The notes below the pieces were generated by a model that ran no database searches, was not told the DNA's origin, and saw nothing but the letters and a program-made list of their open reading frames with translations. A program made the translations under genes and the position numbers. Positions 7,803-17,020 of a DNA stretch of 64,000 bases are shown in pieces. The DNA is taken from the NCBI RefSeq assembly GCF_012933555.1, contig NZ_JABBPK010000001.1:3822001-3886000 (forward strand), read 5' to 3'. Each line of letters begins with the position of its first letter. Position 1 is the first letter of the stretch. Origin of the DNA: Niallia alba (lineage in GTDB: Bacteria; Bacillota; Bacilli; Bacillales; Cytobacillaceae).

Positions 7803-9149
7803 TTATAAACGACTTTCTAATTCTGCTTTTTTCTCTTCAAATCCTGGTTTACCAAGCAATGCGAACATATTTACTTTGTATGCTTCTACTCCTGGTTGAT
7901 CAAATGGATTTACACCTAGTAAATAACCGCTGATTGCGCAAGCTTTTTCGAAGAAATATGCTAGATATCCAAATGTATATTCATTCATTTCTGGAATTGT
8001 TACAATAAGATTTGGTACTCCACCATCTGTGTGTGCAAGCAGTGTTCCTTCGAATGCTTTATTGTTTACAAAGTCAACAGTTTGTCCTGCTAAGTAATTC
8101 AAACCGTCTAAGTCATTTTCTTCTGCTTCAATAACTAATTCATGACGAGGCTTGTCTACTTTTACAATTGTTTCAAAAATATCGCGACGGCCTTCTTGAA
8201 CATATTGTCCTAATGAGTGCAAGTCTGTTGAGAAGTTTGCAGAAGAAGGATAAATCCCTTTTTGATCTTTCCCTTCACTTTCACCAAACAATTGTTTCCA
8301 CCATTCAGAGAAATATTGCAAGCCTGGCTCATAGTTAATTAACATTTCAATTGTTTTTCCTTTATTATAAAGGACATTACGAACTGCTGCGTATTGATAA
8401 GCAATGTTATTTTTTAATTCAGATGTACTGAAATCAGTTCGTGCAGCTGCCGCACCTTCCATCATAGCCGTAATATCTGCACCACTAACAGCGATTGGCA
8501 ATAAACCAACTGGTGTTAACACAGAATAACGTCCACCTACATCATCAGGAATGATGAATGATTCATATCCTTCTTCCATCGCTAAAGTTTTTAACGCCCC
8601 ACGAGCTTTATCAGTAGTAGCATAAATTCTCGTTCTTGCTTCTTCTACTCCATATTTTTGTTCTAATAATTTACGGAAAATACGGAACGCAATTGCAGGC
8701 TCTGTTGTTGTTCCTGATTTAGAAATAACATTAATAGAGAAATCTTTATCGCCAAGGAAATCAATGACATCACTCATATAAGTGGAGCTAATATCTTTTC
8801 CAATGAAGATAATTTGTGGTGTTTTTCTCTTTTCTTTAGATAAAGAATTGTAGAAACTATGATTTAGCATTTCGATTGCTGCGCGTGCGCCTAAATAAGA
8901 ACCACCAATACCAATTACAAGTAATACCTCTGAATCACTTTTAATCTTTTCTGATGCCTTTAAAATGCGTGCGAATTCATCTTTATCGTATGCTACAGGA
9001 AGATCTATCCATCCTAAGAAATCGCTTCCTTGTCCTGTCTTTTCATGCAAGGAATGATGAGCAACTTTTACTGCATCTTCTAAATATGTAATTTCGTGTT
9101 CTCCAAAGAAGCTTAATGCCTTTGAGTAATCAAAACGAACGTGTGTCAT
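7803..9149 (-). CDS. pgi: Glucose-6-phosphate isomerase
   Basis: 448 residues, the size of short Firmicute Pgi. It interconverts glucose-6-phosphate and fructose-6-phosphate in the cytoplasm. Visible landmarks: [16 protein letters not shown] near 78, [15 protein letters not shown] near 142 (the phosphate-binding SxSGTTxE), and [16 protein letters not shown] near 200. A ribosome site GGAGG precedes the ATG. It follows the B. subtilis order (pgi = yugL, between yugO and yugJ). It has its own terminator. Confidence 0.97.
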   Translation of the reverse strand: MTHVRFDYSKALSFFGEHEITYLEDAVKVAHHSLHEKTGQGSDFLGWIDLPVAYDKDEFARILKASEKIKSDSEVLLVIGIGGSYLGARAAIEMLNHSFYNSLSKEKRKTPQIIFIGKDISSTYMSDVIDFLGDKDFSINVISKSGTTTEPAIAFRIFRKLLEQKYGVEEARTRIYATTDKARGALKTLAMEEGYESFIIPDDVGGRYSVLTPVGLLPIAVSGADITAMMEGAAAARTDFSTSELKNNIAYQYAAVRNVLYNKGKTIEMLINYEPGLQYFSEWWKQLFGESEGKDQKGIYPSSANFSTDLHSLGQYVQEGRRDIFETIVKVDKPRHELVIEAEENDLDGLNYLAGQTVDFVNNKAFEGTLLAHTDGGVPNLIVTIPEMNEYTFGYLAYFFEKACAISGYLLGVNPFDQPGVEAYKVNMFALLGKPGFEEKKAELESRL

Positions 9150-9297
9150 AAATGATCCTCCAATATAATATTTATTTATACTCCTCTTCCACTTTATCGG
9201 AAGTAGAAAAAGGAATCAAGAAAGAACTCGTTATGAAAGCGAATACAATATCTTTTTTTTTCATTTTTCACCAATTATTCAATTTCCTTCTCTGTTG

Positions 9298-9343
9298 CAT
9301 AAAAACGTACAAACAATTCATACAAAATGTTTGTACGTTTTTA
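9298..9343. terminator. Bidirectional terminator between pgi promoter region and yugJ
   Basis: Perfect 15 bp stem AAAAACGTACAAACA/TGTTTGTACGTTTTT, with T/A runs built into the stem. It directly follows yugJ on the minus strand. Confidence 0.85.
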
Positions 9344-9348
9344 TTCTT

Positions 9349-10512
9349 TTATAGAGATGCTTTATAAATTGCTAAAACATCCTTTTCGTTTAACACTTTA
9401 AAATTCCCAAATCCACCATTTGTCATTGCTTTTTCAACCATTAATTCTAACTTGCTATCATCAATGGCGTAATCAGCTAAACGGGAAGGAGCTCCTAACT
9501 CATTCCAAAAAGCACGAAGTTTTTCAATTCCCTCAAGCCCACTTTCTTCTGCTGTTTTCCCTTCTGGGTCTACGCCGAATACACGAACGGCTAATTGTTT
9601 AAAACGTTCTGGTTTTACAGATAAATTATGTTTCATCCAATTAGGGAATAGAATTGCAAGTCCACCACCATGAGGAATATCATATACTGCTGAAACAGCA
9701 TGCTCAATATTATGTGAAGCCCAATCACCACGGTATCCCATATTGAGCATTCCATTTAGAGCCATCGTACCGCAATATAAAATAGCAGCTCGATATTCAT
9801 AATTTTCTAAGTCATTAACAAGTTTTGGTCCAAACTCTATGACAGTTTTTAATACAGATTCACACATATAATCTTGAAGTTCTGTATGTTCTTCTAAGTG
9901 GAAATAATGTTCAAAAACATGAGACATCATATCCACAATTCCATATATCGTTTGATCCTTTGGAACTGTATATGTATTTTCCGGATCCAAGATAGAGAAC
10001 ACAGGGAATGTAAATGGACTTCCCCAGCCAACTTTTTCTTGTGTTTCCCAATTTGTTATAACAGATCCAGCGTTCATTTCTGATCCAGTTGCAGCAAGCG
10101 TTAAAACTGTTCCAAACGGTAAAGCTGCTTTTGGAGCTGCTTTTTTCGTAATGAACTCCCATGGGTTTCCATCAAATTTTGCACCGGCAGCTATAGCCTT
10201 TGTACAGTCAATAACACTGCCTCCACCAACTGCTAAAATGAAATCAATTCCTTCTGTTTTGCAAATATCTACTCCACGCTGTACAGTAGTTAAGCGAGGA
10301 TTTGGCTCTACACCAGATAATTCAAATACCTCATTACCATGTTCATTTAAGATAGCCATTACTTTATCATAAAGACCATTTCTTTTAATACTTCCTCCCC
10401 CGTAAACAAGCAGGATTTTCTCTCCATAGGAAGCTAATTGATCTTTTAATTGCGCCAATTGCCCTTTACCAAAAATAAGTTTTGTTGGGTTATAAAAAAC
10501 AAAGTTTTCCAA
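9349..10512 (-). CDS. yugJ: Iron-containing NADH-dependent butanol dehydrogenase
   Basis: 387 residues, equal to B. subtilis YugJ. Rossmann-like part with [16 protein letters not shown] and [16 protein letters not shown], then metal-binding residues in [12 protein letters not shown] and the histidines of [21 protein letters not shown]. Group III iron-dependent alcohol dehydrogenase that reduces aldehydes such as butanal with NAD(P)H. Only one copy is present, whereas B. subtilis has tandem yugJ and yugK here. Physiological substrate is not determined by sequence. Confidence 0.92.
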   Translation of the reverse strand: MENFVFYNPTKLIFGKGQLAQLKDQLASYGEKILLVYGGGSIKRNGLYDKVMAILNEHGNEVFELSGVEPNPRLTTVQRGVDICKTEGIDFILAVGGGSVIDCTKAIAAGAKFDGNPWEFITKKAAPKAALPFGTVLTLAATGSEMNAGSVITNWETQEKVGWGSPFTFPVFSILDPENTYTVPKDQTIYGIVDMMSHVFEHYFHLEEHTELQDYMCESVLKTVIEFGPKLVNDLENYEYRAAILYCGTMALNGMLNMGYRGDWASHNIEHAVSAVYDIPHGGGLAILFPNWMKHNLSVKPERFKQLAVRVFGVDPEGKTAEESGLEGIEKLRAFWNELGAPSRLADYAIDDSKLELMVEKAMTNGGFGNFKVLNEKDVLAIYKASL

Positions 10513-10729
10513 ATAAAACGCCTCCCATTTCTTTTTAAAATTAGTAACAAAAACTAATGTGTATGCCTAATTATTAATCAAACTGCTCGGAAAATCAAAA
10601 GATTAAGCTTCGCACCGACTGATAGTATGTGTATTCTCAACTATGAATTATTCGTACAACTTTTCTGTATGTATAGTTTTATGGATTTAACAAAAAATAA
10701 AAGGGATTCTACTATAAGGAGGATACAAT

Positions 10730-10963
10730 ATGAGCGCAATCCAAAGAATTGCATTGGTTTTAACAATAGTAGGAGCAATAAATTGGGGACTAATTGGTTT
10801 CTTTCAATTTGATCTAGTTGCAAGCATTTTCGGTGGTCAAGGAGCTGCAATCTCCCGAATTATCTATGGTCTTGTTGGAATTGCCGGCTTAATAAACCTT
10901 GGGCTGCTATTTAAGCCAACTGCAGAGGTTGTTCGAGACCCCGAACCTAGATCGACTCGATAA
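10730..10963 (+). CDS. yuzA: DUF378 small membrane protein YuzA
   Basis: 77 residues with two hydrophobic helices (IQRIALVLTIVGAINWGLIG and the IYGLVGIAGLINLGLLF region) and a charged tail. The INWGLIGFFQFDLVASIFG stretch typifies DUF378. AAGGAGGA precedes ATG. Located between yugJ and yugI as in B. subtilis yuzA, though rocD is inserted after it. Function of the family is unknown. Confidence 0.85.
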   Translation: MSAIQRIALVLTIVGAINWGLIGFFQFDLVASIFGGQGAAISRIIYGLVGIAGLINLGLLFKPTAEVVRDPEPRSTR

Positions 10964-10978
10964 TTAACAAATTTAACA

Positions 10979-11022
10979 GATAAAAGCTGACATGCCTTCT
11001 TTATTAAATGTCAGCTTTTATC
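10979..11022. terminator. Bidirectional terminator between yuzA and rocD
   Basis: Perfect 15 bp stem GATAAAAGCTGACAT/ATGTCAGCTTTTATC between convergent genes. Confidence 0.85.
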
Positions 11023-11036
11023 TATAAGAGCGTATT

Positions 11037-12248
11037 TTAAATTGGACTATTTAATATTTGTTTTATACGTTCTAGCGCCCAATCTAGCTCTTCCTTTGTA
11101 ATCGTTAATGGAGGAGCAAAACGGATTACCGTTTCATGAGTCTCTTTACATAATAATCCCACTTCTTTTAGCTTTTCACAGTAGGATCTTGCTTCTACCG
11201 TAAGCTCAACTCCAATAAATAATCCTCTTCCTCTAATATCTTTTATAATAGGGTTTTTAATTTCTGTTAATTTTTGTAGAAAATAATCTCCTAATTGTCG
11301 CGAACGATCGGTTAAATTTTCTTCTATAATGACATCTAGCGCAGCAATCGATACAGCACAAGCTAATGGGTTTCCACCAAATGTTGATCCATGAGAGCCT
11401 GGATTAAATACTCCTAGAATGTCTGAATCAGCAACTACACAAGAGATAGGAAACACACCCGCTCCAAGCGCTTTTCCTAATATATACATATCTGGTACAA
11501 TACCGTACCATTCACTCGCAAATAATTTGCCTGTTCTTGATAGGCCTGTTTGGATTTCATCTGCAATAAACAAAACATTTTTTGCTTTACATAATTCATA
11601 TGCTTCTTCCATGAAACCTTGAGGAGGAATGATAATACCTGCCTCTCCCTGAATTGGCTCAACAATAAATGCGGCTGTATGCTCTGTAATAGCCTCTCTC
11701 AATTGATTTATATCTCCATAAGGAATAATTTTAATTCCAGGCAACAGTGGCCCAAACCCCCGCTTATATTCGTTATCAGAGGAAAGGGAAACGGCTCCCA
11801 TTGTTCTTCCATGAAAATTCCCTTCACATACGATTAGTTCTGCCTTATCTTTTTCTACTCCTTTACAATCATACGCCCATCTTCTTGCAGCTTTAATAGC
11901 AGTTTCTACCGCTTCAGCTCCTGTATTCATCGGTAGAACCATTTCTTTCTTAGTTAGTGCACTGATTTTTTCATACCAAGGACCTAATTGATCATGATGA
12001 AAAGCACGGGATGTTAACGTAACACGATCTGCTTGTCTTTTTAACGCTTCAATTATTTTGGGATGACGATGACCTTGGTTTAGAGCAGAATATGCGCTTA
12101 ACATATCCATATATTTATTTCCTTCAGGATCGCTAATCCACACACCTTCTGCTTCCGAAATGACTATTGGGAGTGGATTATAATTTTTTGCTCCATATTT
12201 CTCAGACTGTTCAATTAACGAGATTGATTTATTGACTTCTTGTACCAT
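11037..12248 (-). CDS. rocD: Ornithine aminotransferase RocD
   Basis: About 403 residues, class III PLP aminotransferase. It transfers the delta-amino group of ornithine to 2-oxoglutarate, giving glutamate semialdehyde for proline/glutamate metabolism. Motifs: [64 protein letters not shown], and the PLP lysine in [10 protein letters not shown] longer frame reaches 12290, but its first 14 residues lie in repeat family A, and GGAAGGATG sits before the ATG at 12248, so I use that start. rocD is not at this place in B. subtilis. Confidence 0.93.
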   Translation of the reverse strand: MVQEVNKSISLIEQSEKYGAKNYNPLPIVISEAEGVWISDPEGNKYMDMLSAYSALNQGHRHPKIIEALKRQADRVTLTSRAFHHDQLGPWYEKISALTKKEMVLPMNTGAEAVETAIKAARRWAYDCKGVEKDKAELIVCEGNFHGRTMGAVSLSSDNEYKRGFGPLLPGIKIIPYGDINQLREAITEHTAAFIVEPIQGEAGIIIPPQGFMEEAYELCKAKNVLFIADEIQTGLSRTGKLFASEWYGIVPDMYILGKALGAGVFPISCVVADSDILGVFNPGSHGSTFGGNPLACAVSIAALDVIIEENLTDRSRQLGDYFLQKLTEIKNPIIKDIRGRGLFIGVELTVEARSYCEKLKEVGLLCKETHETVIRFAPPLTITKEELDWALERIKQILNSPI

Positions 12249-12274
12249 CCAATCATCCTTCCATTTCGTTGTAT

Positions 12275-12445
12275 AAAGTGAAACTTCCATCAGTGGGGGG
12301 TTTTCCTTCCTCCCTCACTGAAGGTTAGTTGAACCAATCGGACCTTAACGGACAGCTGATTTCCCATCTATCTTCCTCGTGTTCTCCTAAGCTTGAGGGG
12401 GAAGTCTTACTGTCTGTTAAGAGTGGGATAAAATGAAACTTCTAT
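12275..12445 (+). repeat. Repeat family A, full copy 1
   Basis: ~170 bp. First stem-loop: CATCAGTGGGG pairs with CCCTCACTGAAGG (12287-12324). Second long-range stem: TTAACGGACAG (12345-12355) pairs with CTGTCTGTTAA (12410-12420), enclosing CTTCCTCG and a CTTGAGG box. Related copies are near 15.2, 19.5, 36.3 and 57.7 kb, all in this orientation. Confidence 0.75.
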
Positions 12446-12572
12446 AGATTAACTTTAGCCGATTTTTCAGTGGAAGGATAGATTTTCTTATCGATATTTT
12501 CTAATAATTCGTTATTTTATTCGATGACCTAGTTCCATTTAAAGGTTTTATGAAAAAAGCAAATTTCTCATC

Positions 12573-12650
12573 AAAAAAAGCTGCCCATAAGCGCAAACTT
12601 CATCTGATTAATACAAATGAAGTTTAAAGCCATAATGGACAGCCTTTTTA
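12573..12650 (-). terminator. Terminator after yugI
   Basis: Two-part long stem: AAAAAGCTGCCCAT with ATGGACAGCCTTTTT at the base, and ACTTCAT/ATGAAGT as an inner hairpin. Directly after the yugI stop. Confidence 0.75.
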
Positions 12651-12660
12651 TAAATATTAA

Positions 12661-13065
12661 TTATTTTTTAATTAAATCGTTACGGTCGGATTGATCAATC
12701 CACTCTTGTAATTTATCTTTTAACGTATTAAAACCTTGTACGTTTTCTGTTTCAACTACAGTAGATGTTTGACGCTTAGGACGAGGTTTTTTTGCTTTAG
12801 CAGCTTCCGGTTGTGCAGGTGCTTCTTCTGTTGCACGGATAGAAAGACCAATTTTTCCTGCGTTTTCGTCAATTGAAAGAACTTTAACGTTCACTTCATC
12901 TCCAACTTTTAAAAATTCGTTAATATCTTTTACATAACCATGTGTTACTTCAGAGATATGAACTAAACCTTGTGTATTTTCATCCAAAGAAACAAACGCT
13001 CCGTAAGGTTGAATACCTGTAACCTTTCCTTTAATAACACTTCCAACTTCGATTTTATCTGACAT
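12661..13065 (-). CDS. yugI: S1-domain RNA-binding protein YugI (general stress protein 13)
   Basis: 134 residues. An S1 RNA-binding fold occupies residues 5-75 (VGSVIKGKVTGIQPYGAFVS, GLVHISEVTHGYVKDI, VKVLSIDENAGKIGLSI). A low-complexity basic linker (KAKKPRPKRQ) and an acidic/polar C-terminus follow. B. subtilis YugI (GSP13) is a ribosome-associated stress protein. AGGAG precedes ATG. It is its own transcription unit between yuzA/rocD and alaT. Confidence 0.9.
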   Translation of the reverse strand: MSDKIEVGSVIKGKVTGIQPYGAFVSLDENTQGLVHISEVTHGYVKDINEFLKVGDEVNVKVLSIDENAGKIGLSIRATEEAPAQPEAAKAKKPRPKRQTSTVVETENVQGFNTLKDKLQEWIDQSDRNDLIKK

Positions 13066-13226
13066 GAGAACACTCCTAATTGTTTATATTAATTTTTCCT
13101 TTTATACGCATTATAAGATTATATCACAATATCGGCATATTTACAAAAGGATTTATTTATTGTATTTATGATTCCCGTTTATCAATTGCATAAACTATGT
13201 CTTTAAAGGGATAAAATTAACACAAT

Positions 13227-13306
13227 AAAAAGAGATGTTATAAAGGAAGAACAACAACTTTACGCCAATCAATGAGTTGTTCCACTTATATAAACACCTC
13301 TTTTTT
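13227..13306 (-). terminator. Terminator after alaT
   Basis: Long imperfect stem from AAAAAGAGATGTT to AACACCTCTTTTTT with an inner GAACAAC/GTTGTTC hairpin; T run on the minus strand. Confidence 0.75.
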
Positions 13307-13311
13307 ACCTA

Positions 13312-14481
13312 TTACGCATATTTATCAACAAAGCGTTTCATCCGTTTCATTGCCTCTTGTAATTGTTGCAAAGAAGTTGCATAAGAACAACGAACATGCC
13401 CTTCTCCACTTTCTCCAAATACACTTCCAGGTACAACCGCTACTTTCTCTTCCATCAAAAGCTTTTCAGCAAACGTCTCAGCGTTCATTTTTGTTGCGGT
13501 TATATTAGGAAAGGCATAAAAGGCTCCGCCAGGTATATGACAAGTTAACCCCATGTCATTTAATGACTGAACAATAAAATTCCTTCTTCGTCTATAACTT
13601 TTCTTCATTTCTTCTACATCGTTTTGACCACTTCTTAATGCCTCAAGTCCAGCATATTGTGCCATTGTTGGGGCACACATTAAACTGTATTGATGAATCT
13701 TTAACATCGCTTGGATTAATTCTTCTGGACCGCATACAAAACCTAGTCTCCAGCCTGTCATAGCAAAACCTTTAGAAAAACCCGAAAGAAGAATCGTCCG
13801 CTTCCATGCTCCCTCTATCGCCGCTGTACTTGTATATTCTTCATCATAGCAAAGCTCTGCATAAATTTCATCGGATAGAATAAGTAAATCATGTTTTTCT
13901 GCAACTGCCACGATTGCTGCAAGCTCTTCTTTGGAAAGTGTTGTTCCAGTTGGATTATTAGGTGAACAAAGCATGATTGCTTTTGTGCGGTCCGTTATAA
14001 CTTCTTCTAGCTGAAATGGTTTGATTTTAAAATCATTTTCTTTTAAGCTTTGAACCGTAATTGGAACCCCGCCAGCAAGCGTCACTAACGGTGCATAGGA
14101 AACAAAACACGGTTCTACAACAATTACTTCTTCTCCTTGATTAAGAATAGCTCGTAAAGCAATATCAATTGCCTGGCTAGCTCCAACCGTAACGATTATT
14201 TCGGATGCAGGGTTATATGAAACAAAAAATCTTTTTTGCATATAATGACTAATTTCCTCGCGAAGCTCTAGTAGTCCAGGATTTGCTGTATAAGAGGTAT
14301 ATCCTTGTTCCAACGATAAAATAGCCGCCTCTCTTGTAGACCAGGAAGTTACAAAGTCTGGTTCTCCTACCCCAAGAGAAATTACGCCTTCCATCCCAGA
14401 AGCTAAATCAAAAAATCTGCGGATTCCAGATGGCTTCATTTCCTCTACTTTTTGTGCGACATAACTTTTGGTTTGCTTCAT
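13312..14481 (-). CDS. alaT: Alanine transaminase AlaT (class I PLP aminotransferase)
   Basis: 389 residues. Class I aminotransferase fold with SLGVGEPDF near 36, CSPNNPTGTTLSKEEL near 170, ILSDEIYAELCYD near 200, and the PLP lysine in LSGFSKGFAMTGWRLGFV near 232. B. subtilis AlaT (YugH) makes alanine from pyruvate. The start ATG overlaps the stop of the upstream regulator gene by one base (TAATG), so alaR-alaT are translationally coupled. This pairing with an Lrp-type regulator is the main support for the exact name. Confidence 0.9.
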   Translation of the reverse strand: MKQTKSYVAQKVEEMKPSGIRRFFDLASGMEGVISLGVGEPDFVTSWSTREAAILSLEQGYTSYTANPGLLELREEISHYMQKRFFVSYNPASEIIVTVGASQAIDIALRAILNQGEEVIVVEPCFVSYAPLVTLAGGVPITVQSLKENDFKIKPFQLEEVITDRTKAIMLCSPNNPTGTTLSKEELAAIVAVAEKHDLLILSDEIYAELCYDEEYTSTAAIEGAWKRTILLSGFSKGFAMTGWRLGFVCGPEELIQAMLKIHQYSLMCAPTMAQYAGLEALRSGQNDVEEMKKSYRRRRNFIVQSLNDMGLTCHIPGGAFYAFPNITATKMNAETFAEKLLMEEKVAVVPGSVFGESGEGHVRCSYATSLQQLQEAMKRMKRFVDKYA

Positions 14482-14981
14482 TATGGGGACACCACTATTC
14501 TTTTATCATCATCGGATGGTTCAAAAATCGTTCCATCATGCTTATATTGTTTTAAAATAAAATGAGTAGTAGTGGAGATAACCGAATCCAGCGTTGAAAG
14601 CTTTTCGGAAACAAATCTAGCTACTTCATTCATCGATTTCCCTTCAATAATGACAGATAAATCATATGCACCAGACATTAAATATAATGACTTAACTTCT
14701 TTAAAACGATAAATTCTTTGCGCAACCTCATCGAAGCCAACTCCTCTTTTCGGAGTCACTTTGACATCAATCATTGCCGTTACTCCTTCATGGCCTTCTA
14801 CTTTTGACCAATCTACAATCGATGTATAGCGAACAACCACATTAATTTCTTCTAGTTTCGTGATCATTTCTTTCGTCTTCTCTATATTTTCTCCAATCAT
14901 TTTTGCTATATCTTCGTCAGAAATCCTCGCATCTTTTTCTAGAATTTCCGCAATTTCAATTTCCTTATCTGTTAATCTCAT
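14481..14981 (-). CDS. alaR: Lrp/AsnC family regulator AlaR
   Basis: 166 residues from the ATG at 14981, chosen because AGGAGGATAAAC precedes it; an upstream in-frame ATG at 15014 adds 11 residues without a ribosome site. N-terminal HTH (EIAEILEKDARISDEDIAKM) and C-terminal Lrp ligand domain (IDVKVTPKRGVGFDEVAQRI, VKSLYLMSGAYDLSVII). In B. subtilis AlaR activates alaT expression. First gene of alaR-alaT. Confidence 0.9.
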   Translation of the reverse strand: MRLTDKEIEIAEILEKDARISDEDIAKMIGENIEKTKEMITKLEEINVVVRYTSIVDWSKVEGHEGVTAMIDVKVTPKRGVGFDEVAQRIYRFKEVKSLYLMSGAYDLSVIIEGKSMNEVARFVSEKLSTLDSVISTTTHFILKQYKHDGTIFEPSDDDKRIVVSP

Positions 14982-15170
14982 GTTTATCCTCCTGCTCGCT
15001 TGAAATATTCTCATTATACCAAATTATCGCTAAATTCATCGTACTAATTTCATTTTTTGATTCTGTTATTTAAATGATTTTTTCCGCCATAATGAATTAA
15101 AAAGGGAACCCCCAACAGGAATGAACATTTAGACTAATCTTTTATATAAACTTACATCTGTAACGTTTTT

Positions 15171-15290
15171 TTTCCGCCCCCACCACTTATGATAGGGACC
15201 TTTACGGGCGAGTTTCACCATCTGACTTCCTCGCTTTTCCGCAGCTTGAGCTCGGGGACTTACTGCCCGTTAAGAGTTGGATAAATGCAC
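15171..15290 (+). repeat. Repeat family A, copy 2 (degenerate left half)
   Basis: The second stem is well kept: TTTACGGGCGAG (about 15201-15212) and TTACTGCCCGTTAA (about 15260-15273), with CTTCCTCG and CAGCTTGAG between them. The first stem is eroded. Lies between alaR and the yugE-like gene. The rest of 15015-15308 shows nothing else. Confidence 0.65.
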
Positions 15291-15308
15291 AAAAATTCAG
15301 TTTTCCCT

Positions 15309-15570
15309 TTAAAAAGAACAAGAACTACTTCGTTTTACATACATTAGTTTATTTGAGATTGCTAAGCAATTTTCTAATGGAATGACTTCTTCGAAAGAAA
15401 ATTCATAAATAGCTTGGATAGCATTCGCTAGTTCTTCTTCCGAATCCAAATCATATAAAGCTTGAAGACTGTCCGCAATCTCTGTTTCATAATTCCCCTC
15501 ACCTATTGAAAATAGGATCCCATTCATTTAATAAACGGATAAATTCTAAATTCATTTCTTGACTATTCAT
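15309..15570 (-). pseudogene. yugE: YugE-like DUF1871 gene with an internal frameshift
   Basis: Reading from the ATG at 15570 (after AAAGGGTGG) gives MNSQEMNLEFIRLLNEWDP, which then runs into a TGA at 15499. The +1 frame continues as IGEGNYETEIADSLQALYDL through the rest of the family sequence (YEFSFEEVIPLENCLAISNK) to 15309. The joined product resembles the small DUF1871/YugE family, and B. subtilis has yugE near alaR. The switch must occur around 15505-15520, near an ATTTT run. Either a pseudogene, a sequencing error, or, less likely, programmed +1 frameshifting at AGG TGA. The ATG at 15527 lacks a ribosome site. Confidence 0.65.
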
Positions 15571-15691
15571 TCGTTGCCACCCTTTGTTCCTGTTTGCTAA
15601 AGAACATTCTATCATATATCCCTTTAAAGAACATAAGCGAAAAGAAGGGATTATCGGATAGAATCAGACCGTTTTAAATTGTAAATTTATA

Positions 15692-15720
15692 TTGACAATT
15701 CAGTATTTTAGCTTTATTAT
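15692..15720 (+). promoter_or_regulatory. Promoter of the metNIQ operon
   Basis: Consensus-like SigA promoter: TTGACA at 15692-15697, 17-base spacer, TATTAT at 15715-15720. The SAM riboswitch begins about 20 bases past the expected start point. Confidence 0.75.
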
Positions 15721-15745
15721 TCATTTAGTGAAAATTTCATATTTA

Positions 15746-15849
15746 CTTATCAAGAGAGATTGAGGGAACAGGCCCGATGACATCCAGCAACCTCCTTTCC
15801 TAAAGGAAGGTGCTAACTCCTGCAGAATGACTTATTCTGAAAGATAAGA
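15746..15849 (+). ncRNA. SAM-I (S-box) riboswitch
   Basis: The aptamer begins CTTATCAAGAGAGATTGAGG, continues with GGCCCGATGACATCCAGCAACC, a CTTTCC/GGAAGG arm and a GGTGCTAACTCCTGCAG core, and closes with GATAAG at 15844-15849, which pairs with the opening CTTATC. These are the standard S-box conserved boxes. When SAM is bound, the downstream terminator (15869-15897) forms and stops transcription of metNIQ. Confidence 0.97.
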
Positions 15850-15868
15850 TCGGTATATATATACGATA

Positions 15869-15897
15869 CTTCTTTCAAATGAAAGAAGTTTTTTTAT
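15869..15897 (+). terminator. Riboswitch-controlled terminator
   Basis: Stem ACTTCTTTCA/TGAAAGAAGT with a short AA loop followed by seven T, right after the S-box aptamer. Between this and metN (16007) no other signal is seen apart from the ribosome site. Confidence 0.9.
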
Positions 15898-16006
15898 TTT
15901 CCAGATATTTTAAAAAAATATTTCATAAATCTACTTAAAGAAAACGATCTTTTAAAGACGGCATTAAACGAGCAAATGGTTATGCAAAGGGGGATAGTAA
16001 TTTCTA

Positions 16007-17020
16007 ATGATACAAATAAACGATTTAGTAAAAGTATATAAAACGAAAAAAGACCAAGTCGTAGGCGTTGACCATGTTTCTTTATCCATTAAAAAAGGAG
16101 AAATATTCGGAATTGTAGGCTACAGTGGTGCAGGAAAAAGCTCTCTTCTTCGATGTCTCAATTTATTGGAAAAGCCTACAAGCGGCGAAGTTATCATCGA
16201 TAATATTTCCTTAACAAAATTAAATCAAAAGCAATTAAGAGCTGCCCGGTTAAAAATAGGAATGATTTTTCAACATTTTTATCTTGTAAGTAGTAAAACA
16301 GTTTATGAAAATATCGCTTTTGCTTTAAAAGCAGCAAATCTTCCAGCGAAGAAAACTCATGAACGGGTAATAGAATTGCTCGAGATGGTAGGGTTAGCAG
16401 ATAAAAAAAATGTCTTTCCAGCACAATTAAGCGGTGGACAAAAACAAAGGGTTGGAATTGCTAGGGCACTTGCTAACAATCCAGCAGTACTGCTTTGTGA
16501 TGAAGCAACTTCAGCACTTGATCCAACAACCACAAAGTCTATTCTTGCATTATTAAAAAGAATTAATAAAGAACTTGGTTTAACTATCGTTCTCATCACC
16601 CATGAGATGGAAGTGGTAAAAGATATTTGCGATCGAATGGCTGTAATGGAAGCAGGAAAGGTCATTGAAGAAGGGTCAGTTTATGATATGTTTGCTAATC
16701 CGAAGCAGGAGCTTACTAAAAACTTTGTGAACAGCATTCTTCAGTTTGAATTACCAAACCACTTATTAGAGGAAAGAAAAGGAAAAATTATTAAGGTTAC
16801 CTTTCAGGGACCAATTGCAGAAGAAGGAATTATCTCTGATGCCTTTCAGCACTACAAAGTGAAAGGAAATATTCTACATGGCAAGATTGAATATATCCAA
16901 AACAATCCACTTGGTATTTTCATCATGGAATTAACAGGTGAGGACGATGAGATTACAAAAGCGATTCAGTATATTAAAGATCGCACCAAAAACGTGGAGG
17001 TGATCCATCATGCCTCTTAG
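16007..17020 (+). CDS. metN: Methionine ABC transporter ATP-binding protein MetN
   Basis: 337 residues. ABC ATPase with Walker A GYSGAGKSS (about 37-45), signature LSGGQKQR near 142, Walker B VLLCDEATSALDP near 160, H-loop ITHEM. The C-terminal ~80 residues form the NIL regulatory domain that senses methionine. First gene of metNIQ under the SAM riboswitch; its end overlaps metI by 11 bases. Imports methionine and probably its sulfoxides, as for B. subtilis MetNPQ. Confidence 0.96.
   Translation: MIQINDLVKVYKTKKDQVVGVDHVSLSIKKGEIFGIVGYSGAGKSSLLRCLNLLEKPTSGEVIIDNISLTKLNQKQLRAARLKIGMIFQHFYLVSSKTVYENIAFALKAANLPAKKTHERVIELLEMVGLADKKNVFPAQLSGGQKQRVGIARALANNPAVLLCDEATSALDPTTTKSILALLKRINKELGLTIVLITHEMEVVKDICDRMAVMEAGKVIEEGSVYDMFANPKQELTKNFVNSILQFELPNHLLEERKGKIIKVTFQGPIAEEGIISDAFQHYKVKGNILHGKIEYIQNNPLGIFIMELTGEDDEITKAIQYIKDRTKNVEVIHHAS

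Noticed and set aside
15309-15527. Intact 72-codon gene starting at the ATG at 15527
   Set aside because: No ribosome site, and the conserved N-terminus is found upstream in another frame, so it is part of a frameshifted gene.
16357-16665. Open frame on the minus strand within metN
   Set aside because: Shadow of the metN reading frame; no ribosome site or family features.
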